Made by a program: the position numbers and the translations under genes. The notes beneath the pieces are model-generated. The model saw nothing but the letters and a program-made list of their open reading frames with translations. It made no database searches and was not told the DNA's origin. Shown here in pieces: positions 5,836 through 11,145 of a DNA stretch of 11,145 nt. How positions within the stretch are numbered: position 1 is the stretch's first letter; the number at the start of each line of letters is the position of its first letter. The stretch is from DASWRT01 sp036403035 (GTDB lineage Bacteria > Pseudomonadota > Alphaproteobacteria > ATCC43930 > CGMCC-115725). The stretch spans positions 1-11,145 of the forward strand of contig DASWRT010000219.1 in assembly GCA_036403035.1 (NCBI GenBank). The letters run 5' to 3'.

Positions 5836-5961
5836 CCATCATCCGGTCGAAGCGGAGTCCTCTAGGCGGGACCCTCAACTTGCAGCCGATGAAGACCGCT
5901 CGCGGACGCATGAATGCGCCAGCGCTTGCGACAGTTCATTTTGGCTACAAGTTGCTTCATG
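5801..5961 (-). ncRNA. Candidate structured small RNA or structured 3' UTR
   Basis: Three things coincide on the minus strand. First, a plausible promoter: TTGTCG (5991-5996), a 17-base spacer, CATATT (5968-5973). Second, nested pairings: CAACTTGTAGCC (5943-5954) with GGCTGCAAGTTG (5876-5887), 12 pairs including one G-U; inside it ATGAA (5935-5939) with TTCAT (5889-5893), CGCT with AGCG, and CGCA-TTCA-TGCG (5907-5918). Third, the T-run terminator at 5801-5835. The single non-Watson-Crick pair is G-U on the minus strand but C-A on the plus strand, which favours minus-strand RNA. No known RNA family is recognised. It could equally be the processed 3' end of the crotonase mRNA. Confidence 0.4.
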
Positions 5962-5967
5962 AAGGTA

Positions 5968-5996
5968 AATATGCCCGGTAAAACGGCAGCCGACAA
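5968..5996 (-). promoter_or_regulatory. Possible sigma-70-type promoter, minus strand
   Basis: TTGTCG and CATATT are separated by 17 bases, each matching four of six consensus positions, in one of the most AT-rich spots of the window. It lies between the crotonase stop and the candidate RNA and points at the terminator. Confidence 0.3.
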
Positions 5997-6022
5997 GTCA
6001 CCATTACGGAGCATTCGAGATT

Positions 6023-6865
6023 TCAGCGGCCGCTCCAGACCGGCGGCGGGCGCTTCGCGATAAAGGCGTCAATGCCCTGTTCGGCGTCGCGCGCAAGCAT
6101 GTTGCGGGTCATCACCTCCGATGCATAGGCATACGCATCGGCGGCGCCGAGTTCCGCCTGCCGGTAGAACGCCTCCTTTCCGATCGCAAGGGTCAGCGGC
6201 GATTTGCCGGCGATCTGGCGGGCGAGGGCGGTCACGGCCTCGTCGAGCTGCGCGGCCGGAACGACACGGTTGACGAGACCCCATTCCTTCGCCTGTCCGG
6301 CGTCGATCAAGTCGCCGGTGAGCAGCATCTCCATCGCCGGCTTGCGTCCGACCGCGCGCGACAGCGCGACCATCGGCGTCGAGCAGAACAGGCCGATATT
6401 GACTCCCGGCGTCGCGAACTTGGCGGCATCCGACGCCACGGCGAGGTCGCACGTCGCGACAAGCTGGCAGCCGGCGGCCGTCGCCGTGGCGTGTACGCGC
6501 GCGATCACCGGCTTCGGCAACTGCATGATCGACAGCATCAGCTGGCTGCACTGCGTGAACAGCGCCTCGTAGGCGGACCGCGACGGGTTCGCCCGGATCT
6601 CCTTGAGATCGTGCCCGGCGCAGAAGGCCGGACCGGCGGCGGCGATCACCACCACCTTGACCGTGGCGTCGTCGCGAACCGCGTCGAGCGCGTGTTGCAG
6701 CTCGGTCATCAGCGCGACCGAGAGCGCGTTGCGCGCCTGCGGCCGGTTGAGCGTCAGCGTCGCGACGCCGTCAGCGTCCTGCCGCAGGAGGATCGGCTCG
6801 GCGCTGCTCGCGGCGGCAGCGGTTTCGTCGGTCCGGCGGACGGCGGCGTCGGCTTCGGCGGTCAT
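6023..6865 (-). CDS. ECHDC3-like crotonase (enoyl-CoA hydratase/isomerase family)
   Basis: The 280-aa crotonase has a 25-residue polar, Ala-rich N-terminal extension. The CoA-binding and oxyanion-hole segment is GPAFCAGHDLKE (78-89), and the second loop is A131-G-C-Q134. The stretch CDLAVASDAAKF-ATPGVNIGLFCSTP (139-164) is typical of the ECHDC3 branch, not of true enoyl-CoA hydratases. By family alignment the two catalytic glutamates of hydratase (Glu144 and Glu164 in the rat enzyme) fall on Q134 and G154. Water addition is therefore unlikely, and the real reaction is unknown, though CoA-ester binding should be intact. AGGAG lies 6 bases before the ATG. The gene is downstream of the transporter gene on the same strand but separated from it by 232 bases and a strong hairpin, so it probably has its own promoter. 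An intrinsic terminator lies about 190 bases past the stop. Confidence 0.85.
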   Translation of the reverse strand: MTAEADAAVRRTDETAAAASSAEPILLRQDADGVATLTLNRPQARNALSVALMTELQHALDAVRDDATVKVVVIAAAGPAFCAGHDLKEIRANPSRSAYEALFTQCSQLMLSIMQLPKPVIARVHATATAAGCQLVATCDLAVASDAAKFATPGVNIGLFCSTPMVALSRAVGRKPAMEMLLTGDLIDAGQAKEWGLVNRVVPAAQLDEAVTALARQIAGKSPLTLAIGKEAFYRQAELGAADAYAYASEVMTRNMLARDAEQGIDAFIAKRPPPVWSGR

Positions 6866-7050
6866 GCTGGACTCCTGCTATCCCTTCGTTCGTGCGAACC
6901 CGCATCGCGGGAATACGGCCCATAACAACTCTGGCCGGTTCGCCGGCGCCGGTCCACAGCTTATCTAGGCCCGACTTTGGCCATTTGCAGCAGGCCGGGA
7001 TAGGCTACCGGGCTTGGCGGGGGACGAAGCGGACGGCGGTATGACGGCTC

Positions 7051-7085
7051 CGGCCCGGAGATCGCGGCCGTCGATCTCCGGGCCG
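7051..7085 (-). terminator. Strong 13-bp hairpin behind the MFS gene
   Basis: Perfect 13-base arms (7051-7063 with 7073-7085) enclose a nine-base loop, starting 12 bases after the transporter stop (minus strand). There is no T-run, but the stem is long and GC-rich. It probably ends the oxygenase-transporter message before the crotonase gene. Confidence 0.6.
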
Positions 7086-7097
7086 AGCCATTGCTTC

Positions 7098-8372
7098 TCA
7101 GACGGCTACCGCCTCTCTTGCCGCTTCCGGCTGTGCTTCGTGGACCAGGAGAGCCACACCCAGCGCGCCGATGATGGCGATACCGCCGGTGAGCGCGAAA
7201 GCGCTGGTGAAGCTGCCCGACCATTCGACCAGATAGCCCGTCACCGCCGGCGCCACGATGCCGGCGAGGTTGGCGATCAGGTGGACGAAGCCGCTGACGC
7301 CGCCGACGCGCGCTTCCGCGACCGTGTCGAGGATGATCGCCCAGTAGGTGCTGGCGGTCAGGTACATGAAGAATACGGTGATCGCCATCAGCGTCACCAC
7401 GGCGGTGATGCCGGTCACGACGCCGGCGAGCGCCACGCAGATCGCGGCGATGATCAGGCTCACGATCAGCACCAGCTTGCGCGCGAACAGCGCGTTGCCG
7501 GTCATGCGGAAGATCGCATCGCACACGAAGCCGCCCGACGCCAGTCCGATAAAGCCCACCAGCCAGGGAATGGCGTTCACCACGCCCATCTTCTGGATCG
7601 AGAGATGGTGCGCCATGGTGAGATAGCTCGGGAACCAGGACAGGAAGAAATAGAGGATGTAGGCGTAACCGAAGAAGGCGAAGGCCGTCGCCAGGATTGC
7701 CGGCCGGCGCAGATAGACGGCGAGCGGCAGCGGCTCGAGCTGCGTCGAGCGCTCGGCCCGCTCCCGAGCATGATGGCGCAGCGTCTCGGGGTCGAGCCAG
7801 CGGTGCTGCTCCGGCCGGTCGGTCGCGAGCCACATCCAGGCGGCCGTCCAGACGAGACCGATCACGGCGATCACGACGAAGGAGACGCGCCATCCTGCCG
7901 CCACCGCGAGCAGGCCCACGACCGGGCCGGCGAGGGCGGCGCCCAGAGGCTGACCCGCGTTCGCCATGCCGACCGCGCTCGCCTGCTCGGGCCGTGGAAA
8001 CCAGTTGCTGACGAATTTGTTGGCGGTCGAGCTGAACGGCCCTTCGCCCATGCCGAAGATGACGCGCACGACCAGCAGCGAGACCAAGCCTGTCGCGGCG
8101 GCGGTCATGCCGCAGAACACGGACCAGACGGTCATGGCGATGCTGAACACGTTCTTCGGGCCGATCCGGTCCGAGGCGAAGCCGCCGACGAAGCAGAACA
8201 GCGCATAGCCCACGAAGAAGCTGCTGAACACGATCCCGAGCTGGGCCGGGTCGAGCTGCATGTCCTTGGCGATGAGCGGAGCCGCGACCGACAGGGCGGC
8301 GCGGTCGAGATAGCTGATGGCGCCGCCGACGAACAGCAGCGCGATGATGAACCAGCGAAGGCGCGCGAACAT
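7098..8372 (-). CDS. MFS transporter, anion:cation symporter (ACS) type
   Basis: This 424-aa inner-membrane protein with 12 predicted helices should import an organic anion with protons or another cation. The opening FVGGAISYLDRAALSVAAP (14-32) is the signature of the ACS family, which includes hexuronate, glucarate, phthalate and hydroxyphenylacetate transporters. MFS motif A appears as G64-x3-D68-R-x-G-x-K73 in the loop between helices 2 and 3. A second conserved patch is GMGEGPFSSTANKFVSNWFP (107-126). The central cytosolic loop (about 184-222) is charged. GGGAGG precedes the ATG with an 8-base gap. The gene follows the oxygenase gene by 115 bases on the same strand, so they are probably co-transcribed and the transporter likely carries the oxygenase's substrate or its precursor. 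The substrate is not deducible. Confidence 0.9.
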   Translation of the reverse strand: MFARLRWFIIALLFVGGAISYLDRAALSVAAPLIAKDMQLDPAQLGIVFSSFFVGYALFCFVGGFASDRIGPKNVFSIAMTVWSVFCGMTAAATGLVSLLVVRVIFGMGEGPFSSTANKFVSNWFPRPEQASAVGMANAGQPLGAALAGPVVGLLAVAAGWRVSFVVIAVIGLVWTAAWMWLATDRPEQHRWLDPETLRHHARERAERSTQLEPLPLAVYLRRPAILATAFAFFGYAYILYFFLSWFPSYLTMAHHLSIQKMGVVNAIPWLVGFIGLASGGFVCDAIFRMTGNALFARKLVLIVSLIIAAICVALAGVVTGITAVVTLMAITVFFMYLTASTYWAIILDTVAEARVGGVSGFVHLIANLAGIVAPAVTGYLVEWSGSFTSAFALTGGIAIIGALGVALLVHEAQPEAAREAVAV

Positions 8373-8475
8373 GGATTGATCCTCCCAGGCGCCGGCGTCT
8401 AGCGGCCGGTCGCCCGAAAACCGTTAGTCCGATTGCCCCAGCGGATGTCTCACGACATGCACAGGCGCGCTTGTG

Positions 8476-8496
8476 GCCGCCTTCGGTCTAGGCGGC
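8476..8496 (-). other. Hairpin across the oxygenase stop codon
   Basis: GCCGCC and GGCGGC flank nine bases that include the oxygenase stop codon. There is no T-run. It may partly stop transcription or protect the upstream message, setting the ratio of oxygenase to transporter. Confidence 0.3.
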
Positions 8497-9315
8497 GGCC
8501 GTGCGTCCGGTATCGCGCATCAGGATCTGCTGATGCTCCCCCGTCACTTTCGCATGGAAGGCGACCGCTTCCTCCGACAGGTCCGAGAGCGGCCGTTCCT
8601 CGGGTTCGAAGTTGCCATAGCTGTCGACGCCGCGGACCAGCGTGGCGGTGTCGTGCGTGCCGACGATCTGGCGGACATGGGTCGGCAGATAGCGGATGGC
8701 GAAGCCGATGCGCCGCTTGTCCGACGGGTTTGGGTCGGAGCCGTGGATCAGGCGGACGTGATGGAGCGACATCTCGCCGGCCCGCAACTGCAGCATCTCG
8801 GCCCGGCTCTCGTCGACCTCGACCGAGATCTCCTGGCCGCGCGATAGCAGATTGCCCTCGGCGAACGTGTCGCGATGGGCGAGCTGGTCCTTCTTGTGGC
8901 TGCCGGGGATGACGCGCATCGCGCCGTTCTCGGCCGTGCTGTCGGACAGCGCCACCCAGGCCGTGACGATGTCGGCTGGGTCGAGCCCCCAGTATGTCGA
9001 ATCCTGGTGCCAGGAGACGTAGCTGGCGTCGTGAGCTTCCTTGGTGAAGAAGGAGGAGCCCCAGACGAGCAGGTTCGGTCCCAGGATATCCTCGACCGCA
9101 TCCAGGATGCCGGGGTGGCGGATGAGGTCGTCGAGCCAGGTGAAGAGCAGATGGCTCTTGTGGCGCATCGGCCCCTTGAGTAGCCCGTGTTGCCGTTCAT
9201 GGGCTTCGAGCTTTCCGCGCAGGGTTGCGGCCTCTTCCGCCGAGATCGCTCGGATCGGGGCGCAAAAGCCTTGGCTTTCAAACTGTTCGGCCTGAGCCGA
9301 ATTCAGCTTTTTCAT
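8488..9315 (-). CDS. Phytanoyl-CoA dioxygenase (PhyH) family Fe(II)/2-oxoglutarate oxygenase
   Basis: The 275-aa soluble enzyme should hydroxylate a small substrate using O2 and 2-oxoglutarate, releasing succinate and CO2. The iron triad is visible: H103-Q-D105 in SWHQDSTYWG and the distal H191 in VRLIHGSDPNPSDKRR, with R201 or R202 positioned to hold 2-oxoglutarate. Asp at the second position argues for a hydroxylase and against a halogenase, which has Ala or Gly there. GAMRVIPGSHK (131-141) is a further family hallmark. The substrate of this branch is unknown; relatives act on free acids, amino acids, ectoine and CoA esters. GGGAGG precedes the ATG with a 9-base gap. The gene is divergent from iclR across an 80-base gap and leads the unit that includes the transporter, so IclR control is likely. 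Confidence 0.88.
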   Translation of the reverse strand: MKKLNSAQAEQFESQGFCAPIRAISAEEAATLRGKLEAHERQHGLLKGPMRHKSHLLFTWLDDLIRHPGILDAVEDILGPNLLVWGSSFFTKEAHDASYVSWHQDSTYWGLDPADIVTAWVALSDSTAENGAMRVIPGSHKKDQLAHRDTFAEGNLLSRGQEISVEVDESRAEMLQLRAGEMSLHHVRLIHGSDPNPSDKRRIGFAIRYLPTHVRQIVGTHDTATLVRGVDSYGNFEPEERPLSDLSEEAVAFHAKVTGEHQQILMRDTGRTAAA

Positions 9316-9395
9316 GGCGATTTTCCTCCCGGATGCGCCATATTGACGGATTAAAAATTTCTCCTGTGTCGACGCAATTTCAAATGTGAAACTCA
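9316..9395. promoter_or_regulatory. Divergent promoter/operator region between oxygenase and IclR genes
   Basis: This 80-base AT-richer gap must hold promoters for both directions. TTTCAAATGTGAAA (9378-9391) is a near-perfect inverted repeat (12 of 14 positions symmetric) and the best operator candidate for the adjacent IclR protein. For the minus strand, TTGAAA (9378-9383, inside the repeat) followed 17 bases later by AAATTT is a possible -35/-10 pair. For the plus strand, TTGACG (9343-9348) has no good -10. If these assignments hold, IclR binding would block the oxygenase promoter and its own gene's start. Confidence 0.45.
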
Positions 9396-10187
9396 GTGAA
9401 GCCAGAAGTCAACAGCAATGATCAGGCCGACGCGCAAAGGCCGGGTGCTCCGGCGCTCGAAAAAGGGCTCGATTTGCTGGAAGCGCTCGCGGCTGAGCCG
9501 AACGGCATTTCTCAGAAGCAGCTGGCCGCCCGCATAGGCCGTTCGGTCGGCGAGATTTTCCGCATGCTGGGCGTATTGGAGCAGCGCGGCTACGTCACCC
9601 GCAATGCCAAGACCGGGGAGTACAGCCTGTCGCTCCGGCTATTTCAGCTGGCGACGCAGCACCCACCGAGCCGCCGGCTGCAGCAGGCGGCGCTGCCGGT
9701 CATGGAAGAACTGGCGGCGCGCACCGGGCTCTCGTGCCACCTCAGCATGGTGAGCGGCGAGCATTTCCTGATCGTCGCCAACGCGGAGTCGGACCGTCCC
9801 ATGGGCTGGTCGGTGAAGCTCGGCGCGGTTTTTCCTTTCGCAATGCATTTTGTCTCGGCACGCGTGATCGCCGCCTTTCAGCATGAGAGGCGCCGGGCGG
9901 AGTTGATCGCCGTACTGGCGCGCCAGAGCGGCATGCCGGAGACCGAGGTGCGCCCGCGTCTCGAAGAGATCGCCGCCACCGGTTACGACATGGCGCCCAG
10001 CACGATCGTCGCCGGCCTCGTCGATATGAGCGGCCCCATCCTCGACCATTCGGGCCATGCGGTGGCGGCGCTCACGCTGCCGTTTCTTCCGCAGCGCGAC
10101 CAGAACCGCGATCCGGGCGTGGCCTTGGCGCTCCTGCGCGACGCTGCGGCGCGCATCTCGGCGGAGGTGGGAGCGGCGACGGCGTGA
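9396..10187 (+). CDS. IclR family transcriptional regulator
   Basis: This 263-aa regulator has an N-terminal winged helix-turn-helix at about 18-80 (ALEKGLDLLEALAAEPNGIS, recognition helix near SVGEIFRMLGVLEQRGYVTR, wing TGEYSLSLRL). A C-terminal IclR effector-binding domain follows at about 95-260 (HLSMVSGEHFLIVANAESD; EEIAATGYDMAPSTIVAGLVDMSGPILDHSG). Such proteins bind palindromes as dimers or tetramers and respond to small acids of the pathway they control. An in-frame TGA at 9387-9389 and the absence of an early in-frame ATG force the GTG at 9396 as start; no clear binding site precedes it, so it may be weakly expressed or leaderless. It likely controls the divergent oxygenase-transporter unit and itself. 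The thioesterase gene follows on the same strand. Confidence 0.92.
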   Translation: MKPEVNSNDQADAQRPGAPALEKGLDLLEALAAEPNGISQKQLAARIGRSVGEIFRMLGVLEQRGYVTRNAKTGEYSLSLRLFQLATQHPPSRRLQQAALPVMEELAARTGLSCHLSMVSGEHFLIVANAESDRPMGWSVKLGAVFPFAMHFVSARVIAAFQHERRRAELIAVLARQSGMPETEVRPRLEEIAATGYDMAPSTIVAGLVDMSGPILDHSGHAVAALTLPFLPQRDQNRDPGVALALLRDAAARISAEVGAATA

Positions 10188-10271
10188 GCTGTCCGCCTCG
10201 GCTCCGCATGGATGCCGCTGAATCGAGCGCGGCGGTCGTTGGCATCGAAGAGAAACGACGAAGAGAGAGCC

Positions 10272-10688
10272 GTGGCAGCCCGGATCACAGTTGAATCGTT
10301 CGCCGCGATGATGCGCGACGCGATGCCCTTCGCGTCGGCGCTCGACATCGAGACGCTGGAGATCGGCGAGGGCACGGCGACGCTCCGCCTGCCGTTCCGC
10401 GCCGACTTCCTGCGCCCCGGCGGCACCGTCGGCGGGCCGCTGCTGATGGGGCTTGCGGACGTGGCGATGTATGCCGCCGTCCTCTCGGCGACTGGGGCGG
10501 CCGCTTCGGTCACGGCGAACCTCAACGTCACCTTCCTGCGCAAGCCGGCGCCGATGCCGGTGGTCGCCGAGGCGCGGGTGATCCGGCATGGCAGGCGGCT
10601 CGTCTACGGCGAGATCGCGCTGTTCTCGGAGGGCGACCCGAAGATCATCGCGCACGCCACGGCGTCATACGCGCTCCCCGCGGGCTGA
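10272..10688 (+). CDS. PaaI-type hotdog-fold thioesterase
   Basis: This 138-aa single-domain hotdog protein likely hydrolyses an acyl- or aryl-CoA thioester in the cytosol. The central hotdog helix is GGTVGGPLLMGLADVAMYAAV (50-70). The usual His-Gly-Gly reads Val-Gly-Gly here, while the Asp (D63) of the PaaI active site is kept. The C-terminal strands (TANLNVTFLRKP, 81-92; ARVIRHGRRLVYGEIALFSE, 101-120; HATASYALP) are typical. The GTG at 10272 is preferred because GAAGAGAGAG lies just upstream and the length suits the family. An ATG at 10212 would add 20 Arg-rich residues without a binding site. The gene lies 84 bases after iclR on the same strand, which suggests a shared message. It may recycle CoA or release an end product of the neighbouring pathway. 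Confidence 0.8.
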   Translation: MAARITVESFAAMMRDAMPFASALDIETLEIGEGTATLRLPFRADFLRPGGTVGGPLLMGLADVAMYAAVLSATGAAASVTANLNVTFLRKPAPMPVVAEARVIRHGRRLVYGEIALFSEGDPKIIAHATASYALPAG

Positions 10689-10725
10689 CCGGCCGGCCCC
10701 TGCGGCGCGGCGGCTGCGGCTGCGA

Positions 10726-11145
10726 TCAGCGATCCTCGGGATCGAGTCCTTTCGCGGCGGCGAAGAACCCGGCGATGTGCTCGGCCACGGCGGCGACCCG
10801 CGCCGTCTTCCGCAGCTCCTCGCGGACCATCAGCCAGACGTCGAGGCGCAGCATCGGCTCGTCCTGCATCACGCGCCGCAGCCCGGTGCTCTCGCCGATG
10901 AACGAAGGCAGCACGGCGAGACCGAGCCCGACCTGCGCGGCGGCGAGCTGCGTCGCCATGTTCGTCGTCCGCATGGTGAACGGAGTGTCGCCGGCCCTCT
11001 CGTCGAGCCATTGCGCGATCGGCAGGTAGGCGAGTTCGTCGTCCCAGCCGATCAGCGCGTGCCCGGCAAGCTCGGCCGCCGCTTTCGGACTGCCGCGGCG
11101 GGCGAGATAGGGTGCTGCGCCGTACAGGCCGAGCGCGATCCGGCC
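10726..11145 (-). CDS. LysR-type transcriptional regulator, C-terminal part (gene runs off the right edge)
   Basis: The last 139 residues of a LysR-type regulator are present; the DNA-binding N-terminus lies outside the window. The visible part is the effector-binding domain of periplasmic-binding-protein fold. It contains GLYGAAPYLARRGSP (6-20), the ALIGWDDE strand, then MATQLAAAQVGLGLAVLPSFIGE, the classic 'AxxGxGxAxLP' stretch lining the effector pocket, and a final helix AVAEHIAGFFAAA. Full members have about 300 aa. The gene converges on the thioesterase gene with a 37-base GC-rich gap. Its targets are usually divergent neighbours, which here would lie to the right, so a link to the oxygenase locus is not implied. 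Confidence 0.88.
   Translation of the reverse strand, partial: GRIALGLYGAAPYLARRGSPKAAAELAGHALIGWDDELAYLPIAQWLDERAGDTPFTMRTTNMATQLAAAQVGLGLAVLPSFIGESTGLRRVMQDEPMLRLDVWLMVREELRKTARVAAVAEHIAGFFAAAKGLDPEDR

Noticed and set aside
5651..5911. An 86-codon minus-strand frame upstream of the 64-aa gene.
   Set aside because: It runs straight through the intrinsic terminator at 5801-5835 and the octamer array, is Arg/Pro-rich and lacks a binding site.
5889..5981. A 30-codon plus-strand frame (ATG at 5889, TAA at 5979-5981) with a fairly protein-like end (FGYKLLHEGKYAR).
   Set aside because: No binding site precedes it, and it lies antisense to the candidate RNA. It remains the main alternative explanation for conservation of this stretch, if any is found.
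7014..8402. A 462-codon open frame on the plus strand opposite the MFS transporter.
   Set aside because: Its product is His/Asp/Glu/Arg-rich with no domain, while the minus frame encodes an unmistakable ACS-family transporter.
9639..10655. A 338-codon minus-strand frame opposite iclR and the thioesterase.
   Set aside because: It is antisense to two genes with clear domains and is Arg/His-rich without a domain of its own.

Overview
The window is GC-rich DNA that reads as a chromosomal segment of an alphaproteobacterium. The evidence is the mix of families: homospermidine synthase, DUF1127, DUF1003 and DUF2336 proteins, together with GGAGG-type ribosome binding sites. Hyphomicrobiales or Rhodospirillales is a reasonable guess, but nothing here fixes a genus. 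There is no rRNA, tRNA, CRISPR array, transposase or integrase.

Left part (1-2639): the 5' end of a homospermidine synthase gene (minus strand) is followed by five short genes. These are a 61-aa helical protein (minus), a 68-aa unknown (plus), a DUF1003 membrane protein (plus), a DUF1127 protein (plus) and an 81-aa unknown (plus). Hairpins lie behind several of them. The 350-base stretch before the 81-aa gene has no gene but holds GC hairpins and T-runs.

Middle part (2678-5610, all minus strand): a likely three-gene operon. In transcription order it holds a 64-aa Cys-containing protein, a DUF2336 helical-repeat protein and a long Pro/Gly-rich membrane protein. The last has a cytosolic N-terminus, one transmembrane helix, a low-complexity stretch of about 270 residues, and a C-terminal Glu-Pro-x-x-Trp / hydrophobic / Arg-rich tail resembling a PEP-CTERM sorting signal. 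Upstream of it, 5611-6022 has no convincing protein gene. It does hold an imperfect direct repeat, three alternating copies of an octamer, and a candidate structured RNA ending in a good intrinsic terminator on the minus strand.

Right part (6023-11145): a catabolic-looking locus. A phytanoyl-CoA dioxygenase-family Fe(II)/2-oxoglutarate oxygenase and an MFS organic-anion transporter lie in tandem on the minus strand. They are divergent from an IclR regulator, which is followed by a PaaI-type hotdog thioesterase. Farther downstream on the minus strand, beyond a 13-bp hairpin, is an ECHDC3-like crotonase lacking both classical catalytic glutamates. The likely logic is that an acid is imported by the transporter and hydroxylated by the oxygenase under IclR control, with CoA-ester handling by the crotonase and thioesterase. 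The substrate cannot be read from the sequence. The window ends inside a LysR-type regulator gene (minus), of which only the effector-binding half is present.
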